NCBI GenBank assembly: GCA_030068145.1
Contig: JAPJBO010000110.1
Location: 1-64,000, forward strand
Length of the DNA stretch: 64,000 nt
Reading direction: 5' to 3'
DNA from: Diplonema papillatum
Lineage: Eukaryota; Euglenozoa; Diplonemea; Diplonemida; Diplonemidae
A program made the translations under genes and the position numbers. The first letter of the stretch is position 1. Each line of letters opens with the position of its first letter. This document shows, in pieces, positions 38,623 through 50,299 of this stretch. The notes beneath the pieces were generated by a model that worked only from the letters and a program-made list of their open reading frames with translations, searched no databases and had not been told where the DNA came from.

Positions 38623-41600
38623 ATGGACGCCCAACGAGAGGACAGCAACTCCCTCGATTCGCCCCGGAAAGCGAGGACCCTGTTGCTGATCGAAGGCGTG
38701 ACCATCACCGAGGTGGAAGGCGATGAGCGCGTGCAGCTGGCGAGGGGGCGGATGACTCTCTGCAAAATGGCCACGAGACCCGAAGAACTGCGGGAGCTCC
38801 AGTCCGCCGTGCAGGTGACCGACATTGCCCACGAAAGCGCGACCTCGCAAGTCCTGTTCCTCATCGTCGGCGAACACCAAGTCCCTATCTTCCAAAGCGT
38901 CCCCTGTTTACACAAGGTATACCTCCCCACGACCAATCATACCACATCCACGGCCGAACGAGGAGCTTCTTCATCTCAACCAGACCGCTCGTCGACTGTC
39001 CGCGCCCCTTCAAATGACCGAGCACGATCCGCAAGTCGGGAAACATATCGATGTATCCACTGCGGATGGGAACAGCGGTCACCAAAGCTGGTTTTTTCGT
39101 GGGAGAAATAGGTCTCAGAATTCACATGAGGCAATGCTCCCAAAATCCAAACCTGAAACGGTAACATACCCAGTTTCACTGGAGTGCCCGTTCCCGGCGA
39201 GCTACGAGGGAACGAACCTGTAAGAGTGCCAACGCTACTCTTTCTATAACGTACATATAAAAGGTGTCATGGGATAAGCCGGCAGCTGCTGCTTAACGGA
39301 AAATAGAGGACGCGTCAAGCGTCCCCAAAGGCGGCCAAGATGGCGAAAAAACACGCTCCGGCCCGAGCGACACCACCAAGAAAGGGGCAGAAAAGAGCCC
39401 GACTCCCGACACCACCGAATGACCCGGCGGGAAAACCCGGAAAAAAGCACGCGGCGCGAAAGCGCAACATTTCGAGAATGGAGCTGGATATCACCAGCCC
39501 TGCCACCTCGACTTCATCCTCACCCATGTCAGGATCGCCCCCTCGAGCGACTGCTTCGGCAGGACAGCCGGCGCGAAAGCGCAACAAACGGAAAATGGAG
39601 CTGGTTATCACCAGCCTATTATCACCGTCCTCGTCCGCTTTGAGATCGTCCTCGGACGACGTATTCAAATAACCCTAGCCTATGACAAATGCAAGCCTAC
39701 CCCTGTGGTACCTGCATTTCAAGTTCACACTGCTTAACGGTTCTTGCAGACGTCATGAACCTGGTCGAAGCGACTGGGGACTGGCCGGCAAGCATGACAA
39801 CTGCGCTGGTGTCGATGGTGCCGAAAGATGAGAGCCAAGACCCGCTGCACACGAGGCCGATAACCGTCGCGTCCGCCGTGTACCGCTTGTGGGCCTGCCG
39901 CAGGCTTGCGGACATCGTCCTGTGGCAGGAGGGGTGGATCGAAGAAGGACAGAAAGGCTTTCGGCCGGGCCACCGGATCGAGGACGTCTTGATGGAGATA
40001 GGGCTCGAGGTGGAGGACGCCTTGCTGGACGGAGAGCCGCTCTACGGAGTGGCGCTGGACTTCCGGAAGTGTTTCGACATGGTCCCGCGAGAGGTAGTGC
40101 TACGCCTGGCTGAGGACTTAGGACTGCACGGTCGGGTTCTCAAGCCGCTGAGGGCGATTTACAGTCTGCTCGCAAGACGCTTCAAGTTGCCGCTAGGGGT
40201 GGGCAGGGAGTTTAGTGTGACCAACGGTATCCTTCAAGGGTGCCCTGTGTCCGTCATACTCATCAATGCCCTGCTGTCGGTAGTGATGAAAGCGGTCAAA
40301 AAAGAAGCTGAGGGTGTGAGTCCTAAGTCGTACGCGGATGATGCCACACTACTGTCCAGGCTGTCGGAGGCCGCACTGCAAAAGGGAGTCAGGGTAGAGA
40401 GGGCGGCGGCCCTAGCGGAGGGCCTCCGCCACGCGCCATTCCGGTACGAAAAGCGGGTCCGTATTGTGCAGTCGAATGTGTTGCCGGCAGCGCTATCGGG
40501 CTGCTCCTTCGCGCCGGTGTCAAAGGTGGCGATGAAGCGGTTGACGACTTCGGTGATGGGTCTGATCTGGGGTGGAGCAAACCCGAAGCGCGCGAGAGAA
40601 ATGGTCCTGAACTTCCAGGAGAAGGGCCACCTGACGGACCCCGGTACGTGTTTAGCGTACCGGGTGACGACGGCGTTCTACGCGGCGTGCGAGAGGCTGC
40701 CGCGACTGCTACCTCTGATGGAGAGTATCCGGGGGCGGTACGCCGAGGGGGACCAACCCCTCGGCCCAGTCGGGCTGGCGATGAGGAGCATGGAGGAGTG
40801 TGGACACATATGGGAGCCTGGGCCCCTATCTCGCACGCTACGACGGAATGGTGCAGTGTTCGACCCGCTGGCCTCGTCGCCCTCGAAGAGGGGGCACGAA
40901 GTGAGGGCGGACCTGAGAACGAGGACGTGGGCCCGACTGATGGCGAGAAGGCCAGGATATCAGGGGCTGGAAAGAGCCGACTTGGAGCGCACGAATGCGT
41001 TCTGGAAGACGAGGGAATGTTCCGCGCACACGGCGAAGCTAATTCGAGTTGCGATTGCGGGGGGTGTGAACACGGCGGAGTTCACGTCGCGGATGAGGCA
41101 GGCTGGAGCTGAGCCGCAGGCGCCCAGCTGCAAGCACTGTGGGAGCGGCGTGACGGAGAACGAACAGCATATCTACTGGGACTGCGACGCATACTCACAC
41201 ATTCGCCGGCGGGAAGCACACGCCGGGCTGATGGCGGCCAACCGAACCGAGTGGCCCCGATGCACGCTGGAACATGGTGTGGTTGTACCGGGGAACGCCC
41301 ACTTATCGAGGCGGCTCCAGGAGATGATGGCTGAAATCCTTGCGGAACGTGCAGGGCTCGAAGCACGTGGCTGGGTAGCCAGGAACCCCACGACCCCCTG
41401 GTCGAGAGCGGATGCGATGCCTGCCGAGAAATTTGACCACCCCTTTGCGCGGATTGCCCCGGCATGGACGTGGGAGCGAAACAAGACCTGGGGACTACCG
41501 ACGTTTTATGCGTTGGTAGCGTGGCTGTCTGACATGCAGTGGACCGAGAGCGGGCAAATGCTAGAGCTTGCGATCGACTTTGAACTCTTCTCGGGCCTCA

Positions 41601-44600
41601 GCATGCCGCTGCACGGGAATGCGCCGAAGGGGGTGAGAGAACGGGGAAACGTCCTGCGCTGCATGATGAGCGCGTTGGACAAGCTGGCGGCACAGCAAGG
41701 GCTGGGAAGCTGCATGAGAGGGGAGAGGGTGTGCCCGACGACGTCGCTGTCGTTCATGGGCATCTCGGGGATATCGGGTGTACGGCCCAGGCCACGCTTT
41801 CGCGAGGCACACACGGGGACGATACTTGAGGAACAAGTGAAAGGAAGCGATGTAGGGACGCAGTGCCCGGCGTACCCTGACTGGACGATCGGGAGAGCGG
41901 CGAGGTGGGCCCTGCCTGCCCCACCACAACTGCACCCAGACCCCGTGCATATGCCGGGTGTCGATATAGAGAAGGCACTCGTCACGTGCGCGACCCATCA
42001 CAAAGGGAAGTGTGAGGCGTGCAGAGCACTCGTCCGAAGGGACGTGCCCACGGTAGAGATGTGCTGCCGGCACCATCACCACGCGAACGATGGGCAGCCG
42101 ATCGCGGTGTGCACAGAGCACAGCACGACGAAGTGCGGCGAGTGCAAGACGGCGGCGGCGTGTTGCCGCAGCGGGCATCATGCCTGCCGCACGCATGGCA
42201 GAGGAACCTGCCAAGAGTGCAAGAGGCTCCCTACGCTGACGCAGAGGCGACCGGCGGCATGTTGCCGCCGCGGCCACCACCAGTCCAACGAACCGAACGT
42301 CCCGTCAACCCCCGGACGCAACAAGAAGAAGAGGCCCTCCTCACCCACCCAGGTGGGCGTACAACGGGGAACGCCAGTAGGAAAGCGAGCGGCGCAAGCG
42401 CCGCCCGCGGCAACGAAAAAGGAGACGGCGACGACCGGACGGGCGACCAAGAGGCCGCCACCAACGCCAGGAACCAGCGAACGACCAGCGCTGAAGAAAA
42501 GGGTGCTAGGCACCCCGAAGGAAGGCCCGATCGCCGGCCGCAAGCGGAAGAAGACGAAGGCGACCACCCCCGACTCAGGGGTGCATCGAAGGAAGAAGAA
42601 GGTACCGAGGGCAAGCAGCTCTCAGAAACGACCGGGGACCACGGGCACACCAACGCCCTCGAAAGTGAAAAACGGACACACGTGCCCGCCCTCGTACTCG
42701 CCGACTCAGTCTCTGGAATCGCAAGAAAGCCAAACCCCGCTAGCTCCACAAATGCTCGACCTTGACGACGCAATGGCAGGTGACGACGTCATCCGATAAC
42801 CTGACTTTCAAGGCAGTGCATGCTAATCCATGTGGTTCATGTACTTAAAAGAACTCAATGCTTAACGGCTTATCACGTGGGCGGCCCTGAGATTACCCCC
42901 TCAGGTGACACCACTTTATCTTTAGCAATACTTCAACTTTCTTGCCAGTTCATTCATCTTGTACAGGGGAACAGTTCCGGCAAAAATAAAAACGAACCCA
43001 ACCAAACCGTGCTATTTCGGGAACCTTGAACCTAATAAAACGCGCTTGGAACGATTTACCAGAACGTGCGCTAGCCGACGTAGGACTCCTTAGGACTCGA
43101 AACAGAAGTTCCTCTCGCAGCACACCGTATTCTCGCTACGTAGTCTGTTCTCGAACACGAGCTTGAGTTTCGACTGTCGGGGACAGATTGGCTCAACATT
43201 CATGTATATTCAATCTTATGACCGATGTATCCCGATAGCTATACGAACGAGCTAAAACTCTTCGTTACAGCATTTCTTCACTCTAAACTCATGTATTCGT
43301 ACTTACAACTACACCCTCCTACACAGGAACCCGGTCGTTACACTTTCGTCATGCCAGACCTCTGCCTTGAGCTGTCCTTGCCCGTGGGCATCGACAAGAA
43401 TGATGTCGAAGCTCTCGAGTTCCTGCTCCGCCAATACAGCTCCCTCAAGGTATGTTCTTGCAAGCGAGCTCATCGGCGCTGTTTTGCTTTGGAAACGAAA
43501 TTTTTGGCGGAGGCCACCGCAAACTTTCTTTCCCCCCTTGTTCCTCAAAACCAGAACTTTTGTTGGATTCCAACGACCCCCCCTCTCCCGGGCATGGGTT
43601 AGGGGCAGTGAGGGCGAAGATGGGTTGGGAAGTCTTGAGGGCACAAACCTTTTGGCGGTTTGCCAACGTCAACGGCGTTCCATACGTCTTTGATGTCTGT
43701 GTTTTGTTGCTGACTCGTCCTGATAGACGCGTCCTCAGAAGCCGGAGTTAAAGAGGGTTTACACACACCCGAAACGTACATCCGAAACGCATGTAAATCC
43801 ACACGCAAAGCGGGTGTGACACCTGCTTTTTTAACTCCAGCTTTAGCTCCAGCTTCTAAGGCTGGTCCACCGTGTAGGTACGGAAGATGAGTTGGGGAGT
43901 CTTGATGGCGTTGGGGAGTCTTGATGGCACAACCTTTTCGGGGGTTCGCCAACGTCAACGGGGGGCGTTCCAAACGTCGTTGTTGTCTTTGTGTTGTTGC
44001 TGGCTCGTCCTGATAGACGTGTCCTCAGAAGCCGGAGTTAAAGAGGGTTTACACACACCCGAAACGGTCATCCGAAACGATATACGTTTCGGATGCACGA
44101 TTCCATGTAAATCCACACCCGCAAAACGGGTGTGACACCTGCTTTTTTAACTCTTGGGGCACAACCTTTTCGGGGGTTCGCCAACGTCAACGGGGGGCGT
44201 TCCATACGTCGTTGTTGTCTATGTGTTGTTGCTGGCTCGTCCTGATAGGCGTGTCCGGGCTGGGCGCATCCCGCCCGGGCATACTTTCGGCTTTTGTAGA
44301 AGGCTGTTTGACCCCAGAAACGACATCCGGCTTTTGTAGAAGGCTGTTTGACCCCAGAAACGACATCCGGCTTTTGAAGAAGGCTGTTTGACCCCAGAAA
44401 CGACATCTAAGGGAACCGTTTTTGGTTTGGCAGGAATGCTCCTTGTGAGGCCATGCAGCTGTTTGACCCAGAAAACGGGCACGATTTTGTTTTGGGATGT
44501 ACACTCTTTTCGAGGGAATGCAACCGTTTGACCCAAATACGGGATATAAGGACACAAATTTTGTTTCGGCAGGGTATCTACCGAACCTGAGATTTCTCCT

Positions 44601-46379
44601 CGATCTCATTTCAGGGTTGCAACTAGCAAACCCCAAATGCAGGAGGTGAAAAGTACCCTTAGCAAGCCCTGCAAGAAGAAGCCCAGGAGAACGTCGGGTA
44701 CAGCCCGGCCTGCCAGGAAGACGGGCTCGACGCCGTCGTCGACCTGCTCGACGCCTTGGAGGGCCGCTCCGCGTCGCGGCAGAAGCAGCTGCGGGAGCGC
44801 CTGCGGAAGCTGCACGACGACGGGCGGTCGCGGCAGCTCCGGCTGCAGGAGGAGAACCGGCGCCTCGACGATCCAGAAAACGGGCACAATTTTGTTTTGG
44901 GATGTACACCTTTCAGACTCTTTTCGAGGGAATGCAACCGTTTGACCCAAATACGGGATATAAGGACACAAATTTTGTTCCGGTAGGGTATCTACCGAAC
45001 CTGAGATTTCTCCTCGATCTCATTTCAGGGTTGCAACTAGCAAACCCCAAATGCAGGAGGTGAAAAGTACTGAGACTTCTCCTCGATCTTGTTTTAGGGT
45101 TGCAACTATCAAACCCCAAATGCAGGAGGTGAAAAGTGCCCTTAGCAAGCCCTGCAAGAAGAAGCCCCGCTCGCGGCCGTCGGGCGAGCTCTGGCGACTC
45201 GACGAGGAGAACGTCGGGTACAGCCCGGCCTGCCAGGAAGAAGGGCTCGACGCTGTCGTCGACCTGCTCGACGCCTTGGAGGGCCGGTCCGCGTCGCGGC
45301 AGAAGCAGCTGCAGGAGCGCCTGCGGAAGCTGCACGACGACGGGCGGTCGCGGCAGCTCCGGCTGCAGGAGGAGAATCGGCGCCTCGACGAGCGGCGGCC
45401 GGGCAAGAAGATGACCGAGAAGCAGGCCAAGGCAGCGGTGGCTCGGCTCGTCCAGCGGAAGCGGCCTACCGGGTCAGAGGCGGAAGGCGAGGTGAAGCAG
45501 CCGCCGCCGCCCGACAAACCGGCGAAGCCGCGTGTCGTCATCAACAAGGAGAAGCAGAAAGCGCTGGTCGCCCGGCTGTACACGACGGACCTCGAGAAGC
45601 GCGGCATCAGGGAAAACCAGCGAGCGGAGCAGAGAAGGGAGCTGGAGCTCGAAGAGCTGCGCACCGAGTATCCGGTGCGCTCGAAGGAAGAGATCAAGGC
45701 GCAGTGCAACGCGTGGTCCGCCAAGGGCAGCATGCAGCTGGCCGACAAGACGCGCCTCGGCATCGAGGAGAAGGAGCTGCTTCTGAAGCAGAAGCACAAG
45801 CACAACTCGTTCACCTCCGCCGACTCGGTCGTCCGCGAGGACATCCTCTCGCTCCTCGTCTCGCCGAAGGCAACCATGGACGGCGATCCCGAGCCGCTGC
45901 TCAACTGCCAGAAGTACATGGAAAACCCCTGCGTTGACTTGGGCGCCCCGTGGGTGGCCACGAGCCGGAAGTCAGCGGCCCGGAGGGCCGAAGAAGCCGA
46001 CCGGTGCTTCTTCACCCCGAACGAGAAGGCCCCCGGCGAGTACATACCCGCCCGCGACCCGGGCTGGGTGCCGCCGCATGCGCACTGGTCCACCGAGGGC
46101 GCGAGGAAGCTGGTGGACCGAACTGCAAAGGAGATCAAGACCCGGATGGACCGGCGCAAGTGGCTGGACTCCGGCTACCGGGATCCGAACGTCGAGACCC
46201 CGGACACGAAGCAGCGGGCCGCGTTGCTGGGCAACCTCATACACCCCGTCAGCAACGAGGGACTTTTCCCGCACCAGCACCCGTACATCAACCAGTACGA
46301 TTGGTTGCCCAACTCGCCCGCCGTTGAACGCGAACTGGAGAGCGATCGAGCCTTTCTTTCGGCCAACGACGAGTACTAG
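38623..46379 (+). CDS. Spartin/senescence-like N-terminus with charged C-terminus, 3 exons, ~556 aa
   Basis: Exons 38623-38916, 43327-43449 and 45126-46379 are all phase 0 (donors GTATAC and GTATGT; acceptors ACACAG and AATGCAG). Joined, residues ~18-140 read TLLLIEGVTITEVEGDERV, QLARGRMTLCK, QVLFLIVGEHQVPIF, GRYTFVMPDLCLELSLP and DVEALEFLLRQYS. This resembles the N-terminal beta-rich region of spartin/plant senescence-domain proteins, which associate with lipid droplets or membranes. That is my pattern judgement. The C-terminal ~415 residues are different: Arg/Lys/Glu-rich coiled-coil stretches (RQKQLQERLRKLHDDGRSRQ), then a conserved-looking DLGAPWVATSRKSAARRAEE ... DPGWVPPHAHW segment I do not recognise. 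Intron 1 carries LINE insertions; intron 2 carries duplicated splice-site sequence. Confidence 0.65.
39300..39731 (+). mobile_element. Short 5'-truncated LINE-like insertion
   Basis: 431 bp between direct repeats GCTTAACGG (39291-39299 and 39732-39740). It encodes 39340-39672, a basic Lys/Arg/Pro-rich protein tail with two ARKRN..RKMEL repeats and an acidic end SSSDDVFK. This mirrors the basic-then-acidic C-terminus of the LINE that follows. It is probably a relic of a related LINE subfamily. Confidence 0.55.
39741..42799 (+). CDS. LINE reverse transcriptase ORF, N-terminally truncated (~1020 aa)
   Basis: Reverse transcriptase motifs in order: YGVALDFRKCFD (motif A), NGILQGCPVSVILIN (motif B) and SYADDATLL (motif C with the catalytic Asp pair). 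Near 41129-41175 a CKHCGSG...EQHIYWDC zinc knuckle is typical of LINE C-termini. A second Cys/His cluster (CCRHHHH ... CTEH ... CGEC ... CQEC, 42055-42230) precedes a long basic Lys/Arg/Pro tail and the acidic end DDAMAGDDVIR. There is no RNase H or endonuclease domain. The frame has no stop for over 1000 codons, so the copy is young although truncated. It probably cannot move on its own. Confidence 0.92.
39741..42859 (+). mobile_element. 5'-truncated non-LTR retrotransposon (LINE)
   Basis: Lies between direct repeats GCTTAACGG at 39732-39740 and 42860-42868. It starts inside the reverse transcriptase ORF and ends with a ~60-bp 3' UTR (GCATGCTAATCCATGTGG, AAGAACTCAAT) found also at 21241 and 21606. 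The 5' UTR, any ORF1 and the endonuclease domain are absent. The insertion sits in intron 1 of the spartin-like gene, in the same orientation. Confidence 0.88.
43733..44155. repeat. Two family B units in tandem with spacer (intron 2)
   Basis: Units at 43733-43877 and 44026-44155 each contain CCGGAGTTAAAGAGGGTTTAC, CCGAAACG and GACACCTGCTTTTTTAACTC. The spacer TTCGGGGGTTCGCCAACGTC is repeated after each, so a ~290-bp segment was duplicated. Confidence 0.65.
44281..44406. repeat. 40-bp tandem repeat, 3 copies
   Basis: CGGCTTTTGTAGAAGGCTG plus TTTGACCCCAGAAACGACAT, starting at 44289, 44329 and 44369. Copy 3 has GAAGAAGG in place of GTAGAAGG. Confidence 0.9.
44460..45125 (+). repeat. Duplicated intron/exon-3 boundary
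   Basis: The block GGGATATAAGGACACAAATT ... GATTTCTCCTCGATCT ... GGTTGCAACTA ... ATGCAGGAGGTGAAAAG occurs three times, ending at about 44660, 45067 and 45140. The first copy continues into exon 3 sequence (44693-44871) but lacks the 37 nt equivalent to 45168-45204, so it is frameshifted. Only the third leads into the open exon. Confidence 0.8.
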
Positions 46380-49046
46380 CCGCCAGTGCAAAACCCACCC
46401 AGGTTTATAGCAAAAATCCGCCAGGCTGCCGCCGCCCTACTACGGCGCGCCCCGCCTGTTCAACGGCGGGATCAATCAAATCGGCTGAAAACCCGTATAC
46501 TCGGGCGCGGCCGGGAGCGGGTGCGAAATTTTAGTTCACAGAGAAAGAAGGGGCTCTCAGTCTGTCAGAAAGTGCTCAAACGTGAACCGCTGGCCTCACC
46601 TGTTGGGAGGAGAAAGCTGGAATGCTGATGCCCCCATACAAAGCAAAGGAATGTGTCGCTTGACATCCTATGCCGTCAGCAGCAGCAGGCTGTGCCTCTG
46701 ACTGCGTCTCGGCAAAACGCAAGCGAGGGTTCGGGTACCTGTTTGTAAGATGAGCAAAGACTGCACACCGCACATCAAAAAGTGATCCTTCCGGTGTCAC
46801 GTCGCGAAAGGCTGCGTGCAGTGCTGTTCGTTGAAGGGGCGCAACCACCCCGGGGGGGTGGCACGAGTCCGGTACATTTCTTATTAGCCAGCCTGCCCCC
46901 CCCCTCCGAGTTTTGCCGCCGCCTGTCGCTCCTCACACACATCGGGTCAACTGTCGTTGGTGGACACGGGTCCCACGATGGAACTGACTCGTTTCCCTCC
47001 ACGTGAGTAGCCTCCCCACCCTTCCACCTCACAACGACCCCTCCACCCTCAGATCTGTGTTATAGTGGAAACGTCGAGATTTCTGCGCAGGTCGTCGTCG
47101 AAATGCACCTGCTTCGGATGAAACCCCCGGATTCGCAAGCGAACGATCACTTTGAAATACCGCCGTGTGTGAAGGCGAGGAGGAACTGCTTACTGAGCAG
47201 CGAACGTGACTCTTTGACACGTCGTACACGGCGGCCTCGTGTGGTACTCATTGCCTTCATGTCGATGCATGCCTTGGCGCACAAGAACCCCTCCTTGCGA
47301 TTATTTGCGGCTCAACTCGTCCCTCCTCAATTTCAGCTTCTTCGCGTGTTGCTGGAGTTACGAAAGCGGGCGTCAACACCCGCTTTTTGGGTGTGGATTC
47401 GCACGCGCTTCGGTCGTAGCACACCCGCTTTTCGGGTTACCTTGGGTGTACCCTCTTTAGCTCCAGCTTCTAAGACGGACCTCGCCGTGCAGAACTGAGT
47501 GGTATTCGCAGTCTATGGACAAGTGTGAATGGCTTTTCGCACTCAAAATCCGACTTACGCGCACCCTCATGCGTAGCGAAATGCGTCGTCGCAGGCAGAG
47601 AACGAAGTGACGCGGGAATTGAGAAGGGGCGCTGAGGCTCCACCCCGCCACCCAACGAGGTACAAAGACCCGCCGGCCCTTCGGGCGCCACGATAGCCTT
47701 AGCAAAGGGATACCTGCCGATTAGCTCAGCATAGCGACTCGTGTTAGCAAGGGGATATTCAACATGGCTCGTCGACGAAATACGGGACTCTCACCCTCTG
47801 TGGATACCCCACTTACCTCGACGCCAGTTGTGTCCCCAAGCAGCTTGCGCCACATTCCGGATATCTGTAGAACACGGTGCAACGCCGCATTATCTCCGAT
47901 TTCTGTTCATTCAACAACCACCCAAGCTTGGCCCGCTCCCTTTCTCGTCGCCGTTCGACCGCCCACTCCTTCTCACCCGCAGACACACTTGCACCTTCCA
48001 CCCAGGGGTTACGTTAGTGGGATTCGCCTTAGCCCGCAACCGGCTTGTCCACCTCCTGCACGGCTCCAGTACATACTGCTTTGCTTTATCACGCCGCACA
48101 AGAGATGGCGACCGAACGGCAGAACGGGAGTAGTTAAAGTCAGCAGGCAGGGATCTGTAGCGATGGCCTGCATGCGGAGAAGAAATCCTAGCTTACCCCC
48201 TGGTCCACTTGTACGTGTAAAAAAGATATTCAACTTGACCCGTGCTTATAGAACGAGCTAGCCTTGCGATTGTAGGAAGTATTTTCTGCTGTTTTGCTCC
48301 TCTTGTTTGGGACCTATGCGAGTTGCAGGGCACGCTGAAGGAAGCTGCCATGTTGACCACAGTAGGCGGCTTGGTCGTAACGGGTATCCTTCATTCAAGG
48401 AGAAAATTCGTAATCATCAGGGAAGATGCAACAACACTGCGGCAGAGACCATGCACCGAAATGATGCTGCATCCGCATCAATCCATCAGTGCGTTGCGAC
48501 TCATTCTTCTCAAGCAAACGACGAACTGACGTGCAAACGGGATGTATCTGTCCTGCAGGCCAGTCATCAGCTTGTGCTGATGACGCACCGTCGATTGACT
48601 GTGGGCTAGAGCTTATGAGACGGAAGCTGTTTCTTAAAATCCAGCACACGAATCCTTCGTTGCTCTATTTAGGCACCCGGTGGATCTGGATCTTAAAACG
48701 CAGAGCAGGATATCTGGGAACTACGACGAGTACTCAGACACAGTGAACACACTGGAGTTTGACCACCTGTTTTGGATTAGCAATGTGTCGTTGGTACGAG
48801 AACACCACAGCATTGGTAGTTGCCAGCATATATACATGCAACTTACCAAACGCAAAAGAACGCGCCATGCTAATACTTCCAAGCCAGCTGCCGGTCACCA
48901 GGTCCCGTCGAGTTAAGAAAGAAAAACACATACACACACAACCACCCACCCACACGCACGCACACCAAAAGCAAAACACAAAAAGGGCCCATCAGCACTT
49001 TCTCAACAACCCAACGGTCGTAGCTTTTGCACACACTCGTTCGCTC
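46380..49046. other. No recognised gene; one family B unit at 47345-47487
   Basis: The foldback unit contains GGGCGTCAACACCCGC and CCCTCTTTAGCTCCAGC. Elsewhere frames up to 165 codons overlap on both strands without a recognisable domain. The last ~100 bp before 49047 are rich in CACACA and may be the 5' UTR of the GRAM gene. Confidence 0.45.
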
Positions 49047-49754
49047 ATGCGAACTCTAAGCAAAATGGCAATGTCGCATAAGTCATGGATCGGCGGAGAC
49101 GAGGTGTCTCTCTCTGCCAGCGGGTCAACACAACCGCAAGCATCGTGCTCGAAAAAACCGCTGATGGAGGAACCGTTGTGCGCGAGTGATGAGGAAGACG
49201 ACTTGCGGCATGCGGACAAGGGCGACGAGTCGCAATCGCTCGGAAAGACTTCGTCGTCCGATGACAGTGCAAAGAACGAAAAGGCGTGCGAGCTGCAGCA
49301 GGTGCTCGAGAGCATGGCGAAGAACAACCCTGATGCGGTGTGGTTCACGCGGCACTTCCCGCATCTTGAAGACGAGGAGGTGAAGGCCATTTTCAAGTGC
49401 ACGTACGTGGATGATTCGCCGCCCGAGCACGTTGGGAAGCTGTGCATCACCGACGGCGGGCTGTGCTTCTTCTCTGACAAGGCGCTCCCGAGGGAGCGGA
49501 TAATATTCGAAATTCCGCACGAGACGATTCTCAACGTGGATCTCGAGGGGAGGCCGAGGCACCTCACGCTTTACGACACAGATCGCCGCGTGTACAAGTT
49601 CCGGAACTTCAAGGTGACGCATCGCCACCAGGCCAAGGACGTCAACGACCCCCTCCTGGCGGCCCGCAACTGCGCGTTCCTGTGGTGGAGGAAAGCTACC
49701 GAGCTCCCTAACGGCATCAGCCCCACGGGAAGCAACCCGAGCCGCAACGCCTAG
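49047..49754 (+). CDS. GRAM-domain protein, single exon (235 aa)
   Basis: GRAM domains bind phosphoinositides and occur in membrane-contact and lipid-transfer proteins. After a Ser/Glu/Asp-rich disordered N-terminus (SDEEDDLRHADKGDESQS), residues ~115-195 read AIFKCTYVDDSPPEHVGKL, CITDGGLCFFSDK, IIFEIPHETILNVDLEG and LYDTDRRVYKFRNF. This is the strand pattern of GRAM (exposed-G-x-L, LCFYS-like, P-x-x-x-I). The short C-terminus has LLAARNCAFLWWRK. I chose the first ATG of the cluster 49047, 49065, 49071; 49065 (CAAAATGG) has the better context. The frame is open further upstream, but there it crosses CA-rich sequence. No second domain is seen, so a full lipid-transfer protein is unlikely. Confidence 0.82.
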   Translation: MRTLSKMAMSHKSWIGGDEVSLSASGSTQPQASCSKKPLMEEPLCASDEEDDLRHADKGDESQSLGKTSSSDDSAKNEKACELQQVLESMAKNNPDAVWFTRHFPHLEDEEVKAIFKCTYVDDSPPEHVGKLCITDGGLCFFSDKALPRERIIFEIPHETILNVDLEGRPRHLTLYDTDRRVYKFRNFKVTHRHQAKDVNDPLLAARNCAFLWWRKATELPNGISPTGSNPSRNA

Positions 49755-50079
49755 CAGCGCGCGGCGGGCTCTCTCCTGCAACGGACCCGTCCGCAGGACG
49801 GGATCCTGGCGAATAGAAGTTTTCACCGACCGGGGGGAATCTCTTTTTTTTTTTTTAAAGAGAAAACGCGAGAAAACAAAGTGCCCCGCCAATTCTGAAC
49901 CCAAGCAACTGCCGTGCGGGTAGACCTTAACGAACCACTGCTGGGTGGGCTCGTGTGACACGAGTATTGTCGGGGGGGGGGGAGTAAGGTCCACCCGGAC
50001 AACCGATAACATAAATTAGACTTTCACTCTGAAGCAACCGAAGAAAATAAGTTTTACAGTCGCACGGGAACGACTACAC

Positions 50080-50199
50080 ACACACACACACTGGGCTAGA
50101 CTCCGCTCAGGGGTTACCCATTACTGAGATTACACACACACACACACACACCGTGGTCGTATTTTCGTGAAGGGAAGCACCACGTCAAAACGGGTCCGC

Positions 50200-50286
<87 letters not shown>

Positions 50287-50290
50287 GCAA
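50080..50290. repeat. (CA)n microsatellites, longest ~85 bp
   Basis: Runs at 50080-50092, 50132-50151 and 50202-50282, with another at 50842-50873. They share flanking AAAACGGGTCC(A/G)GAACACAC. Confidence 0.95.
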
Positions 50291-50299
50291 CACACACGT

